Numbered from the stretch's first letter, positions 1-9,805 are shown. The stretch is DNA of 60,731 nucleotides from Fibrobacter sp. UWP2 (GCF_900141705.1 NZ_FQYM01000020.1:1-60731), one strand, 5' to 3'. Notes: generated by a model from the sequence alone, not told the origin. A program made the numbers and translations.

Positions 1-95
1 TTGCTTGGTGTTTTTTTGCTGAACCAAATTTACAAGTTGGAGACCACCTTTTTCTTTTTGGTTGCAGAAATTTCAACTAACTTTGGGGCATCTTC
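1..95. repeat. Left arm of a 95-bp exact inverted terminal repeat
   Basis: Bases 1-95 are the exact reverse complement of the last 95 bases of the window (60637-60731). The first mismatch is at position 96. The repeat carries the 3' end of an AT-rich gene on the minus strand, including its stop codon at 30-32. Because it sits precisely at both ends, it most likely marks where assembly stopped in a multicopy sequence rather than a functional inverted repeat. Confidence 0.9.
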
Positions 96-140
96 AAAAA
101 AAACACTCCCATTCCAATTTGGAATACTATATTTTACATG
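30..140 (-). pseudogene. 3' remnant of a paralogue of the contig's last gene
   Basis: Read on the minus strand, this open stretch of 36 codons ends in the same 21 residues as the protein at 59854-60702 (from EDAPKL to VVSNL, stop at 30-32). Upstream of the shared 95 bp the sequence differs, but a weak resemblance continues (SIPN..NG..FFEDAPK against SIGN..NG.FEDAPK). An in-frame stop at 141-143 closes it, and the barrel gene begins at 166 on the other strand. It therefore looks like the tail of a truncated copy of a multicopy accessory gene. Its function is unknown. Confidence 0.55.
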
Positions 141-165
141 TTAACCTCTAATAAGGAGAACATCA

Positions 166-924
166 ATGTTCAAAAAAATCGCACTTGCTACAGCTCTCGT
201 AGCCACCGCTTCTTTCGCTACCTGGGACAAGTTCCCGGTTCTCGAAAACCACAAGGGTCAGGCCAAGGTCGGCTTCACCTACGGCATGCCGGCCGATAAG
301 GTCAGCACCGGTGATCTCTATGCCGGCGTCCGCTACACCGTGATTCCTAACTTGGAATTGGGAACTGTGTTCAACTACAAACTGTTCACCGACGTAGATG
401 GTAACGATGGTGTAGACGGCATGCACAACCTCCCCCTCATGGTCCGCTACCAGTTCATGCCCATCTTGAACGCCTTCTTGGATGTGGATCTCCCCATCGG
501 TGAAGAGGAATTCAACCGTGATGGTATCGGTTTCCACTTCGGCGTGCAGTTCTCCCAGGCCTTCGGCATGGTGAACCTTGGTACCGAAGCCGGTCTCCAG
601 ATTGAAACCGCCGGCGACGACAAGACCACTCCGCCCTGGACTCTCAACCTCGGTGTTGAAGGCGACTTCGCTGTGAACGAAATGTTCACCCCGTACGTCG
701 GTATCGACCTGCTTATGTTCCTCGGCAAGACCACCTTTGACGGTGACAATGTCGGTGATAGCCGTACCGGTGATATGGGCTTTGAACCCTATCTCGGTGT
801 TGCCATTGCATTCAACCCGATGTTCGCCCTCGATCTCTCTGCCCGTTTCAAGATGGGCGAAGACTACTACGGATATGATGACACCCAGATGTACTTCGAC
901 GCTCATCTGAACATCAACTTCTAA
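166..924 (+). CDS. Outer-membrane beta-barrel protein, paralogue 1
   Basis: This 252-residue protein begins with a signal peptide (MFKKIALATALVATASFA) and continues as alternating hydrophobic and polar strands typical of a small outer-membrane barrel. It ends in Phe (..LNINF), the usual C-terminal signature for barrel insertion. A clear Shine-Dalgarno (AAGGAG) precedes the ATG. It shares its first segment (signal, TWD.FPVL) and the motif AFLD..LPIG with the next gene, so the two are a tandem duplication. A strong terminator follows, so it is transcribed alone. Its cargo or role cannot be told from sequence. The subclass of barrel is a guess. Confidence 0.75.
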   Translation: MFKKIALATALVATASFATWDKFPVLENHKGQAKVGFTYGMPADKVSTGDLYAGVRYTVIPNLELGTVFNYKLFTDVDGNDGVDGMHNLPLMVRYQFMPILNAFLDVDLPIGEEEFNRDGIGFHFGVQFSQAFGMVNLGTEAGLQIETAGDDKTTPPWTLNLGVEGDFAVNEMFTPYVGIDLLMFLGKTTFDGDNVGDSRTGDMGFEPYLGVAIAFNPMFALDLSARFKMGEDYYGYDDTQMYFDAHLNINF

Positions 925-964
925 GATTTGACTTGGCGTAGCCAAGGATACTCTTGAAAAAGGG

Positions 965-991
965 CCCGCTTTCAAAGCGGGTCTTTTTTTT
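965..991 (+). terminator. Rho-independent terminator after barrel gene 1
   Basis: The stem CCCGCTT (965-971) pairs with AAGCGGG (975-981) over a 3-nt loop and is followed by eight T residues. Confidence 0.9.
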
Positions 992-1003
992 GTTTACAAA
1001 AGG

Positions 1004-1029
1004 GCATTTTATGTGTAAACATAAAATGC
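1004..1029. promoter_or_regulatory. Perfect 11-bp inverted repeat upstream of barrel gene 2
   Basis: GCATTTTATGT (1004-1014) is repeated inverted as ACATAAAATGC (1019-1029) around a 4-nt spacer. It lies 63 bp before the second barrel gene, just past the terminator of the first. The core ACATAAAATG is shared with the palindromes at 7523-7541 and 9756-9774, so it may be a divergent operator of the same regulator. This is inference from shape and sequence only. Confidence 0.5.
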
Positions 1030-1091
1030 ATTGCCACGGGCTCTGCATTTTTTAAATTTATAGGGTAATTCCCCATTTCAAGGAGTTTAGG

Positions 1092-1892
1092 ATGTTCAAA
1101 AAGATTATACTCGCTGCGGCACTGGCTGTGACCGCGAGCTTTGCCACCTGGGACTACTTCCCGGTTCTCCCTGCAGGCCAGGGCTCTGCCAAGGGTGGTC
1201 TCTACTATGACTGGGACGGCGATTGGAGCCAGGCCGGTCTCGAAATCGGCGCCCGTTTTTCACTGATCGAGAAGTTGGAGCTTTCTTTGCAAAGCTGGGG
1301 CTACCAGTTCTGGAGCGAAGAAGACTGCAAAGGCTGCGTCAACGGTGGCGACGGTCTGCGCGACTTGACTATCGGCGCACGCTTTGAAGTCGCCCCGATG
1401 ATTACCGCCTTCTTGGACTTTCACCTACCCATCGGAAACGACGATTACAGCAAAAACGGGCACGCCCCGTCCACTGACGAGATCGCCCTGTACTTGGGTG
1501 GACAGTTCTCCATGGAAGTGCCCAACGCACCCGGTTTCAAGTTCGGCACCGAAGCTGGCATTGACTGGGGCTTTGAACACAACCACTACGACCGTGGGCT
1601 CGAGTTGCATATCGCCGGCGAAGCCGACTACACCATCCAGAGCATCGGGCTCACCCCGCTCCTTGGCTTGAAGTTCAAGTTCAAGGTGTTTGAAGACGAA
1701 TGGGAAGACGGTGCTGGCAAGGAACACGGAGAGGACAACAGCGGCCACAACCAAATCCAAATTTGGCTGGGTGCACAATATGCGGTGGCACCGAATCTCT
1801 CTGTATTGGCAAAGCTCATTGTCCGTAGTGGCGATCCTGAAATGGGCGGAGACGCCTCGGGATTGTACGCTGGCGTCGAATTCTTCTTCTAA
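1092..1892 (+). CDS. Outer-membrane beta-barrel protein, paralogue 2
   Basis: This 266-residue protein has a signal peptide (MFKKIILAAALAVTASFA) followed by beta-strand-like alternation, and it ends ..GVEFFF with a terminal Phe as expected of an outer-membrane barrel. It is clearly related to the 166-924 product (TWDYFPVL, AFLDFHLPIG, FGTEAG). A Cys pair (CKGC near residue 77) in a probable loop is absent from the paralogue. An AAGGAG ribosome-binding site precedes the ATG, and it has its own terminator downstream. The family is common in Fibrobacter as far as I recall, but the substrate is unknown. Confidence 0.75.
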   Translation: MFKKIILAAALAVTASFATWDYFPVLPAGQGSAKGGLYYDWDGDWSQAGLEIGARFSLIEKLELSLQSWGYQFWSEEDCKGCVNGGDGLRDLTIGARFEVAPMITAFLDFHLPIGNDDYSKNGHAPSTDEIALYLGGQFSMEVPNAPGFKFGTEAGIDWGFEHNHYDRGLELHIAGEADYTIQSIGLTPLLGLKFKFKVFEDEWEDGAGKEHGEDNSGHNQIQIWLGAQYAVAPNLSVLAKLIVRSGDPEMGGDASGLYAGVEFFF

Positions 1893-1935
1893 AGAGACCG
1901 AGCCCTCCCACCTAAAGGTGGCCATGGCTACAATC

Positions 1936-1962
1936 GCCCCTGGTTAAAACCAGGGGCTTTTT
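1936..1962 (+). terminator. Rho-independent terminator after barrel gene 2
   Basis: A 10-bp stem (GCCCCTGGTT with AACCAGGGGC) is followed by TTTTT. It also separates this gene from the convergent peptide-binding gene. Confidence 0.9.
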
Positions 1963-2011
1963 GTTCACGGAGTCCGAGTTCTCAATGAAAGAAAGCCGAG
2001 CAAAGCGGCAA

Positions 2012-3805
2012 TCACTTCACGTCGTAGGCGGGCGGCGTAATGCTCTCGCCTGCTTTCATCGCCTTGTCAAGAGCCGCGGACTTCGCCGGGTCTAGCCACC
2101 AGTAAACGGGGATGGCGTCTTCGCGGTTAAAGTGGTCAAAAACCTTTTCGGGCGTCCCAAAGCGGTTCCAGTAGAGGATGCGGTGGTGGTCACATTGCCA
2201 CATGAGCACGTAAGGCACCAACTCCGCCAGGCGGTTGTCGAGCGCCTTCAAGATTTCGTTCCGCTTCGCAAGGTCAAATTCCGTCTTCTGCAAATCGATG
2301 AGGCTGTCGACGACTTTGTCCTGCACTCCCGCCAGGTTGTTCGTCCCCTTTTGCAAGGCGGTGGAAGAATGCCAGCTGGCCTCCGGGTCGCGAAGGCGGC
2401 CCGCACCCCAGTTCACCCAGTAGAGGTCAAAGTCCGCATCATCCAAGCGTTTGCGCAGCGTGCTCTGGCTCATTTGCTCGATTGTCGCAACCACGCCCAC
2501 CTTCTTGAGGTCTTCCTGGAACAGCGTGAGGTGACGCAGGTCCTCCATAGATGTAATGAAGTTGATGGCAAATGGCTTGCCGTCTTTTTCCAAAACGCCC
2601 TGGGCGTTCACCTTGTAGCCCGCCTCCGCAAACAGGGCACGGGCGCTGTCGGGATTAAAGTGGTACACCGGCGCCGTGGGATTCTGGTTGCCTTCCCACA
2701 GGTCGGGGTAGTAGCTGTTCAGCAAAAAGTACTGACCGTACATGTACTTCTCGTTCATCTGCTCGCGGTTCAGCAGCATGCTGAGGGCACGGCGCACGCG
2801 CACGTCCTGGAACGCGGGTTTGCGCAAGTTGATGGCCATGCCCTGGAAGCCTATGGGTTCCTTGTTAAAGATGCGCTGCTTCACAGCCCAGCCCTTCTGC
2901 ACGGCGTCAAAGTCCGTCTGCTTCATCCAAATGCTGCTCGTGTAAATGGCGTAGGCGTTAATGTCCTGCTTTTTGAAGGCCTCGAGCGCCTTGGTCTGGT
3001 CGTTCATAAAGCGGTAGCGGATCTTTTGGAAGTTGTACTTGCCGCGGTTCCAGTTCTTGTGGAAGCCCCACCAGTCGGCACGGCGCTTGAGTTCCACAAA
3101 ACGGTCCTCGCGGAAGGTCTTGATGATGTAGGGACCGCTCACCACGGGGAACTCGTAGCGGATCTGGTTGAAGTCCTTGCCAGCCCAAACGTGCTTGGGG
3201 AACGCGAGCATGCCCGCAGCTTCCCAGAAGTTGCCCCAGTGCACTTCCTTCGCCGTCATGCGGAGGGTGAGACTGTCCAAAATTTCCGGACGTTCAAAAC
3301 GGCTGAGCCCCACCTTGAATATTGGCGTGAGGTTTTTCTCGTCCATGATGACGTCGTAGTAAAACTGCACATCCTCGGCGGTAACGGGCTTGCCGTCGCT
3401 CCAACGCGCGCGTTCGTCCACGTGGAAGGTGAACGTCTTGCCGTCGTCGCCCACCTCCCAGCGGTCTGCGAGGATTCCCACTTCGCGGTCCTCGGTGCTG
3501 TGCAGGCTAACGAGCGGTTCGAACATCATGCCCATGAGCTCGGCGGAGAAGCTGTTGTAGTCTTCCCACATGTTGAACGACTTGGGCATCGCGGAACCCC
3601 AAAGAGTAATGGCGCCGCAGGGGCGTGCATCCTTGGAGGCGACGGGGTCAAACTCGCCCGTGGCGGTGGAATCAGCCGGCTGTTCGGGGCAGTTCAGTTC
3701 GCCACCCGCGGACTTCGCGGTCTTAGACGCATCCTGCTCGTTGCAGGCGGTAAGGGTCATCGCCGACACAATCAACGCGGCTATTACAATCTTTCTTTTC
3801 ATCAT
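2012..3805 (-). CDS. Family 5 extracellular solute-binding lipoprotein (peptide/oligopeptide ABC transporter)
   Basis: This 597-residue protein starts with a lipoprotein signal (lipobox LTAC, Cys near residue 21) and has the SBP_bac_5 architecture seen in OppA/DppA-like proteins: an N-terminal segment with DRWEVGDDGKTFTFHV.. and W.DG.PVTAEDV, then the PYII..F.ED stretch and the MLLNRE..N....G segment. It would bind peptides or similar solutes at the outer face of the inner membrane and hand them to an ABC permease. No permease or ATPase gene is adjacent, so it is an orphan binding protein here. It lies downstream of rnc on the same strand with a 117-bp gap. Confidence 0.88.
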   Translation of the reverse strand: MMKRKIVIAALIVSAMTLTACNEQDASKTAKSAGGELNCPEQPADSTATGEFDPVASKDARPCGAITLWGSAMPKSFNMWEDYNSFSAELMGMMFEPLVSLHSTEDREVGILADRWEVGDDGKTFTFHVDERARWSDGKPVTAEDVQFYYDVIMDEKNLTPIFKVGLSRFERPEILDSLTLRMTAKEVHWGNFWEAAGMLAFPKHVWAGKDFNQIRYEFPVVSGPYIIKTFREDRFVELKRRADWWGFHKNWNRGKYNFQKIRYRFMNDQTKALEAFKKQDINAYAIYTSSIWMKQTDFDAVQKGWAVKQRIFNKEPIGFQGMAINLRKPAFQDVRVRRALSMLLNREQMNEKYMYGQYFLLNSYYPDLWEGNQNPTAPVYHFNPDSARALFAEAGYKVNAQGVLEKDGKPFAINFITSMEDLRHLTLFQEDLKKVGVVATIEQMSQSTLRKRLDDADFDLYWVNWGAGRLRDPEASWHSSTALQKGTNNLAGVQDKVVDSLIDLQKTEFDLAKRNEILKALDNRLAELVPYVLMWQCDHHRILYWNRFGTPEKVFDHFNREDAIPVYWWLDPAKSAALDKAMKAGESITPPAYDVK

Positions 3806-3922
3806 TTTTTATTCCTCGGGTCTGGATCCTTCGGGGCTTGGTTCGGCAGGCTCACCAACCTTATCCCTCAGGATGACGCACTCTTTCGTCTGTAGGCGCC
3901 CGGCGCCGTTCTTTCGCCTAAT

Positions 3923-4741
3923 CTACGGTCTAAAAAATCTCTTGGGTTTGACGGGTTTCTCGGGGGCAGCTTCGGGCGGGGCGTTCTTCGCGTGTTCCAC
4001 GTCTTCGGCCTTGAGCGCCGCAAGCGCTACGCGGGCAGCCTCCTGTTCGGCCTTCTTTTTGTTTGGACCCTGACCCTTGCCATACACCTTCCCGTTCACA
4101 TGGACCTCGGCGGTAAACACCTTCTGGTGCTCCGGCCCATCCTCGCCAATAATCACGTACTCCGGGGCAGTATGGATTTTGCCTTGGGTGTATTCCAACA
4201 GGGCGCTCTTGAAATTCACAAAGTCATCGGCGGTCACAATGTCGGCGACCCGCGGGAAATGGAACTTGTTCAAAATGGCTCGGACTTCTTCCAGACCGCC
4301 GTCCAGGTACACGGCGCCAAGCACCGCCTCGTAGGCGTCCGCCAGAATGCTCTCCTTGCCGCGACCGCCCATCTTGGCCTCGCTCTTGCCTATCTTGATG
4401 TACTCACCCAGGTCCCATTCCTTGGACGACTGCGCACAGGCGTGGCCCGAGACAATCGCGCTCTTTTGCTTGGAGAGGTCGCCCTCCGAGGCGTCGGGGT
4501 AAGTCTTGTAAAGGAACTCGGTCGTGAGCATGTTCAAAACGGAATCGCCCAAGAACTCAAGGCGCTCGTTGTTGTTCTCGTAGGGCATGTCCTTGCCCGT
4601 CAAAAACGAGCGGTGCACCAGGGCGTGCGCCAGCAGTTCGGGGTCGCGGAACCTATACCCGAGCTTTGCCTCAAGCCCGTCACCGGACTTCTGGCGAAAC
4701 CAGAGTTTAAGCAATTTGTGGAGCATGTTCTTCTCTTCCAA
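3923..4741 (-). CDS. rnc: Ribonuclease III
   Basis: This 272-residue protein cuts double-stranded RNA in rRNA maturation and mRNA turnover. It has the RNase III signature NERLEFLGDSVL (about residues 58-69), the second acidic site ADAYEAVLGAVYLD, and a C-terminal double-stranded-RNA-binding domain ending near KKKAEQEAARVALAAL, followed by a Pro/Ala/Lys-rich tail. The start is TTG at 4739-4741: AAGGAG lies 6 nt before it, while the first ATG (codon 6) would be 21 nt away. It follows fabG and acpP, but a terminator separates it from acpP. The fabF gene often found between acpP and rnc in other bacteria is absent. Confidence 0.95.
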   Translation of the reverse strand: MEEKNMLHKLLKLWFRQKSGDGLEAKLGYRFRDPELLAHALVHRSFLTGKDMPYENNNERLEFLGDSVLNMLTTEFLYKTYPDASEGDLSKQKSAIVSGHACAQSSKEWDLGEYIKIGKSEAKMGGRGKESILADAYEAVLGAVYLDGGLEEVRAILNKFHFPRVADIVTADDFVNFKSALLEYTQGKIHTAPEYVIIGEDGPEHQKVFTAEVHVNGKVYGKGQGPNKKKAEQEAARVALAALKAEDVEHAKNAPPEAAPEKPVKPKRFFRP

Positions 4742-4801
4742 ATGATTCTCCTTATGATTTTCTAGCGCATTGTTTTCTATTCATTAAACAAGACTCAATA
4801 T

Positions 4802-4830
4802 AAAAATACCCCGGTCAAAGCCGGGGCATT
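4802..4830 (-). terminator. Terminator after acpP
   Basis: On the minus strand the stem CCCCGG-CTTTGA-CCGGGG is followed by TATTTTTA. The plus strand is also T-rich after the stem, so it may act in both directions. Confidence 0.8.
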
Positions 4831-4852
4831 TTATTTCTTTAGTCAAAGAGAA

Positions 4853-5095
4853 TTACTTCTTCTTCTCTTCGAGGAAGGCGACCACGTCGGCAACCTTCGT
4901 GAACTTTTCGGCGTCAGAGTCGAGGATTTCGACTTCGAATTCGTCTTCGAGAGCCATCACCACTTCAACGCGGTCGAGAGAGTCGGCACCGAGATCGTTA
5001 CCGAATTCGGATTCAGGCTTCACATCTTCAGCCTTGACTTCCAGCTTGGCAACGAGAACGTCGGTCACTTTCTTGAAAATTTCTTCTTTTGTCAT
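4853..5095 (-). CDS. acpP: Acyl carrier protein
   Basis: This 80-residue, very acidic protein has the phosphopantetheine attachment motif GADSLDRVE with Ser39 as the modified residue. It carries growing acyl chains in fatty-acid synthesis. The gene follows fabG with a 47-bp gap on the same strand and is closed by a terminator. The phosphopantetheinyl transferase at 51.2-51.8 kb is a candidate for its activation, although that enzyme is of the Sfp type and could serve other carriers. Confidence 0.97.
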   Translation of the reverse strand: MTKEEIFKKVTDVLVAKLEVKAEDVKPESEFGNDLGADSLDRVEVVMALEDEFEVEILDSDAEKFTKVADVVAFLEEKKK

Positions 5096-5142
5096 GTTTT
5101 ACTCCATTTGGAATTGTTTGGGTGCAAATTTAGAAAAATCCC

Positions 5143-5889
5143 CTAGGCATTCAAGCCCCCATCCACACCAATTATTTGCCCAGTGATGTATTTCGCATTG
5201 TCAGAGGCCAAAAAAGCCACCGTTTTTGCCACATCTTCGGGTTTTCCGAGGCGTCCGAGGGGGATTTGGGCCGCATACTGAGCCCGGACCTCGTCACTCA
5301 GTTTGGCCGTCATGTCGGTATCGATGAAGCCGGGGGCGACCGCGTTCACGGTAATGCCACGGCTGGCGAACTCCCTTGAATTGGACCGGGTGATGCCGAT
5401 GACCCCCGCCTTGGCGGCGGCGTAGTTGGTCTGGCCAGCCTGGCCACGGAGGGCGTTAATGCTAGAAATATTCACAATATGGCCGCTGCGGGCGCCCATC
5501 ATGGTACGCGTAACCGCCCTCGTGCAGAGGAAAACCGAGCGGAGGTTCGTCTGGATGACCGCATCAAAGTCCTCGTCCTTCATGCGCATCAAAAGGCCGT
5601 CGCGGGTGATGCCGGCGTTGTTGACCAGCACGTCCACCCCGCCCAGCTCCTTGATGGCGGCGGCAAAGACTTCCTGCACCTGGGCGGAATCGCTCACGTC
5701 GCAGGCAAACGAGAGGGCCTTGACCCCGTACTTGGCAGCGAGGTCTGCCGCCTGGGATTCACAACCGCTCCTAGAAATAAGCGCCACATCATGGCCCTGG
5801 GCAGCCAGTTCCTGCGCCACGGCAAAGCCGATACCGCGGGACGCGCCCGTAACAATAGCCTTTTTACGATTCAAAACTTCTTCACTCAT
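5143..5889 (-). CDS. fabG: 3-oxoacyl-[acyl-carrier-protein] reductase
   Basis: This 248-residue short-chain dehydrogenase catalyses the NADPH-dependent reduction step of fatty-acid elongation. It shows the nucleotide-binding motif TGASRGIG (residues 14-21), NNAG, the catalytic Tyr and Lys in YAAAK, and the C-terminal ITGQIIGVDGG typical of FabG. The adjacent acpP supports FabG rather than a generic dehydrogenase. An 8-bp inverted repeat lies just upstream (5903-5929). Confidence 0.95.
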   Translation of the reverse strand: MSEEVLNRKKAIVTGASRGIGFAVAQELAAQGHDVALISRSGCESQAADLAAKYGVKALSFACDVSDSAQVQEVFAAAIKELGGVDVLVNNAGITRDGLLMRMKDEDFDAVIQTNLRSVFLCTRAVTRTMMGARSGHIVNISSINALRGQAGQTNYAAAKAGVIGITRSNSREFASRGITVNAVAPGFIDTDMTAKLSDEVRAQYAAQIPLGRLGKPEDVAKTVAFLASDNAKYITGQIIGVDGGLNA

Positions 5890-5902
5890 ATTTGCTCCTT
5901 TT

Positions 5903-5929
5903 GCCTATATAAAAGCGGGACATATAGGC
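5903..5929. promoter_or_regulatory. Inverted repeat in the fabG promoter
   Basis: GCCTATAT (5903-5910) is repeated inverted as ATATAGGC (5922-5929) around an 11-nt spacer, 14 bp before the fabG start. The spacing could suit a dimeric repressor of the fatty-acid genes. The regulator is unknown and the call rests on symmetry alone. Confidence 0.45.
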
Positions 5930-5991
5930 CAAATATAAGTTTCTGAACGTCGGGGGGGAGGTCAGACCCTGCCCCCAGGTTCGGGGTCCAC

Positions 5992-7512
<1,521 letters not shown>

Positions 7513-7522
7513 AAATCGTACC

Positions 7523-7541
7523 TTTTACATAAAATGTAAAA
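7523..7541. promoter_or_regulatory. 19-bp palindrome TTTTACAT-AAA-ATGTAAAA
   Basis: This perfect 8-3-8 palindrome lies 11 bp upstream of the NifA-like gene, inside the 50-bp gap after dapL. The identical 19 bases recur, reverse-complemented, at 9756-9774. It is a likely operator, because its position would block initiation or ribosome access. Confidence 0.6.
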
Positions 7542-7562
7542 CTTTTGGTTGCTTTTGCGACC

Positions 7563-8771
7563 TTAAAGCCTTTCCTTGATCCTCTTGAGGGCAATTTTCG
7601 TTCTTTCGTGGTCGCCGAAGGCGGTCAGGCGGAAGTACCCCTCGCCCATGGGACCAAACCCGCTCCCCGGCGTACCCACCACCTCGCAGCGGGCCAGGAG
7701 CCGGTCAAAGAAGTCGAAGGACTTTTCCCCATCCGGCAGTTTCCACCAAATGTAGGGGGCGTGCTCGCCGCCAAAAACGGTGTAGCCCGCCGCCGTGAGT
7801 TCGCTGCGGATCAAGGCCGCGGTCGCCATGTAGCCGTCAATGACCTCGTTGGTCTGCCTCCAGCCCTCCTCGGTGTAAATGGCCTCGGCGGCACGCTGGG
7901 TCACGTAGCTCACCCCGTTGAACTTGGTCGTCTGCCGGCGATTCCACATGGAGTGCAGCTTGGCGAGGTCCTTGGGGATTACTGTGTAAGCGCAGCGGAT
8001 GCCCGTGAAGCCCGCCGTTTTGCTAAAACTGCGGAACTCGATGGCGCAGGTGCGCGCGCCCTCGATCTCGAAAATGGAATGCGGGAGGGCGTCATCGCGG
8101 ATGTAGCAGTTGTAGGCGCCGTCAAAGAGGATGAGCGCGCCATTGCGGTTTGCATAGTCCACGAACTTCTGGAGTGTCTCGCGAGTGAGCACCGTTCCTG
8201 TGGGGTTGTTCGGACTGCACAGGTAAATCAGCTGGACCGGGTTTTGGGGGAGCTCGGGCTGAAAGTTGTTCTGGGCGTTGGCCGCCAGGTAGGTGACGCC
8301 CTCAAAAAGGCCTACCTGATCCAGAGAGCCCGTCCGGCCTGCCATCACGTTACTGTCGAGGCACACCGGGTAGACCGGGTCGGGGATGGCGATTTTCACG
8401 TCGGCGGCAAAAAGCTCTTGGATGTTCGCCACGTCGCACTTGGAGCCGTCGCTCACAAAGATTTCGTCAGAGGCGACGTCAATACCGCGGGGCGCGTATT
8501 CGCCGCGGACAATGGCCTCGCGCAAAAAGTCATAGCCCTGCTCGGGACCGTAGCCGCGAAAACTCTGCTTGAGGGCCATTTCGTTTACCGCCTTGTGCAT
8601 GGCGTCAATGACCTCGGGGATAAGCGGGGACGTGACGTCGCCGATGCCCAGGCGGATGATGTCGGCGTTCTTGTGCGCCGACTCGTATTCGGCAATCTTT
8701 TTGGCGATGGTAGAGAACAGGTAACTGCCCGGAAGGCGGTCGTAGTAGGGATTGATGATGGAGGGATTCAT
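7563..8771 (-). CDS. dapL: LL-diaminopimelate aminotransferase
   Basis: This 402-residue fold-type I PLP enzyme converts tetrahydrodipicolinate directly to LL-diaminopimelate for lysine and peptidoglycan synthesis. DapL features include PGSYLFSTIAKK at the N-terminus, LGIGDVTSPL, SPNNPTGTV, FDGAY, and the PLP lysine in SFSKTAGFTGIRC. I chose the ATG at 8771 (MNPSIINPYYDRLPGSYLF). The frame stays open to a TTG at 8807, but neither start has a good ribosome-binding site. It follows dapF by 46 bp, which pairs the two last steps before meso-diaminopimelate. Confidence 0.92.
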   Translation of the reverse strand: MNPSIINPYYDRLPGSYLFSTIAKKIAEYESAHKNADIIRLGIGDVTSPLIPEVIDAMHKAVNEMALKQSFRGYGPEQGYDFLREAIVRGEYAPRGIDVASDEIFVSDGSKCDVANIQELFAADVKIAIPDPVYPVCLDSNVMAGRTGSLDQVGLFEGVTYLAANAQNNFQPELPQNPVQLIYLCSPNNPTGTVLTRETLQKFVDYANRNGALILFDGAYNCYIRDDALPHSIFEIEGARTCAIEFRSFSKTAGFTGIRCAYTVIPKDLAKLHSMWNRRQTTKFNGVSYVTQRAAEAIYTEEGWRQTNEVIDGYMATAALIRSELTAAGYTVFGGEHAPYIWWKLPDGEKSFDFFDRLLARCEVVGTPGSGFGPMGEGYFRLTAFGDHERTKIALKRIKERL

Positions 8772-8817
8772 AAGTTTTGCAGTTTGAGGAACGTTTTTAA
8801 TGAACAATGAACAATTA

Positions 8818-9630
8818 TTACGGTGAGAGAATGCAACCGCGGAACACCTCCTGAGCGGGGCCAGTCATAAATACGGATTCGCCGTCCACGTGGCTGTCGT
8901 GCAGAACGCCTCCGTCCAAAACGATGTCGGCTTCCTTGCCGATGCGCCCGGTCTTTTGCGCCGCCACGAGCGTCGCGCAGCTGCCCGTGCCGCAGGCGAG
9001 CGTGATGCCGCAACCGCGCTCCCACACGCGCATGCGGATTTCGCCGGGCGCACGAACCTCGGCGAACTCAATGTTGCAGCGGTCGGGGAACTGGGCGTCA
9101 TGTTCCAAAACCGGCCCCCACTTTTCGAGTGGGACATTCTCGATGTCGTCAACGAAGATGACCGCGTGGGGGTTCCCCATCGAGACCGTCACGGCATCGA
9201 ACTTGTTGCCGCACGCCTCAAGGGCGACATTCCCGAGGAACTCGCGCGGGAGTCCCATGTCGACACGAACAAGACCGCCCTCTAAAAGCTTGGGGCGCAC
9301 GACGCCACTCAGGGTGTGCAGGTTGTATTCGTGGGAGGGCGGCTCCATGCCTGCGACCTTGTCCAGTCCACGGTCATGGATAAACTTTGCCACGCAACGT
9401 GTAGCGTTCCCACACATGGCCGCCTCCGAACCGTCAGCGTTAAAGATCCGCATCTCGAAATCAAGTCCGCCCAGCGGACGCACCAGCACCACGCCGTCGC
9501 CGCCAATGCCAAAACGACGGTCGCACAGGCGCATGACACGCTCGGCGGTCCCGTCTCCCAAGTCAAAGTCTTCCCCCGGTTCCGGCAAAATGAAGTCGTT
9601 GCCCAGGCCTGTCCATTTTGAAAATTTCAT
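8818..9630 (-). CDS. dapF: Diaminopimelate epimerase
   Basis: This 270-residue enzyme interconverts LL- and meso-diaminopimelate. Both catalytic cysteines are present: Cys73 in MCGNATRC and Cys213 in ACGTGSCA. The N-terminus (KWTGLGNDF) and GGDG near residue 43 also match the family. It is followed by dapL on the same strand, so substrate supply and epimerisation are co-transcribed. The promoter lies in the 241-bp divergent region shared with the Rrf2 regulator, which holds two 19-bp palindromes. Confidence 0.96.
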   Translation of the reverse strand: MKFSKWTGLGNDFILPEPGEDFDLGDGTAERVMRLCDRRFGIGGDGVVLVRPLGGLDFEMRIFNADGSEAAMCGNATRCVAKFIHDRGLDKVAGMEPPSHEYNLHTLSGVVRPKLLEGGLVRVDMGLPREFLGNVALEACGNKFDAVTVSMGNPHAVIFVDDIENVPLEKWGPVLEHDAQFPDRCNIEFAEVRAPGEIRMRVWERGCGITLACGTGSCATLVAAQKTGRIGKEADIVLDGGVLHDSHVDGESVFMTGPAQEVFRGCILSP

Positions 9631-9755
9631 GCCAACTCATTCGCAAAAACCGTGCCACTTTTACAATTTTGGTAAAGAAGGTTTCTTTTTCGCTCAAAAA
9701 AGCCCATTTTTGATTAAATAAGCACAATTTTGGACGCCGATTCCGCTCTTGTAAA

Positions 9756-9805
9756 TTTTACATTTTATGTAAAAGACGTCATCTTGTTTTACATTAATTG
9801 TAAAA
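9756..9805. promoter_or_regulatory. Two tandem 19-bp palindromes between dapF and the Rrf2 gene
   Basis: Site 1 (9756-9774) is TTTTACAT-TTT-ATGTAAAA, perfect and identical to the reverse complement of the site at 7523. Site 2 (9787-9805) is TTTTACAT-TAA-TTGTAAAA with one mismatch between the arms. Their starts are 31 bp apart, about three helical turns. They could control dapF, the Rrf2 gene, or both. Confidence 0.65.

Noticed and set aside
1-95. The inverted ends as a viral or linear-plasmid terminal repeat
   Set aside because: The window is mostly chromosomal housekeeping genes, and the 95-bp length with a sharp edge fits an assembly stop better.
2132-3895. A 587-codon plus-strand frame opposite the peptide-binding lipoprotein
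   Set aside because: It is a shadow of a protein with a lipobox and a solute-binding layout; no coding signal of its own.
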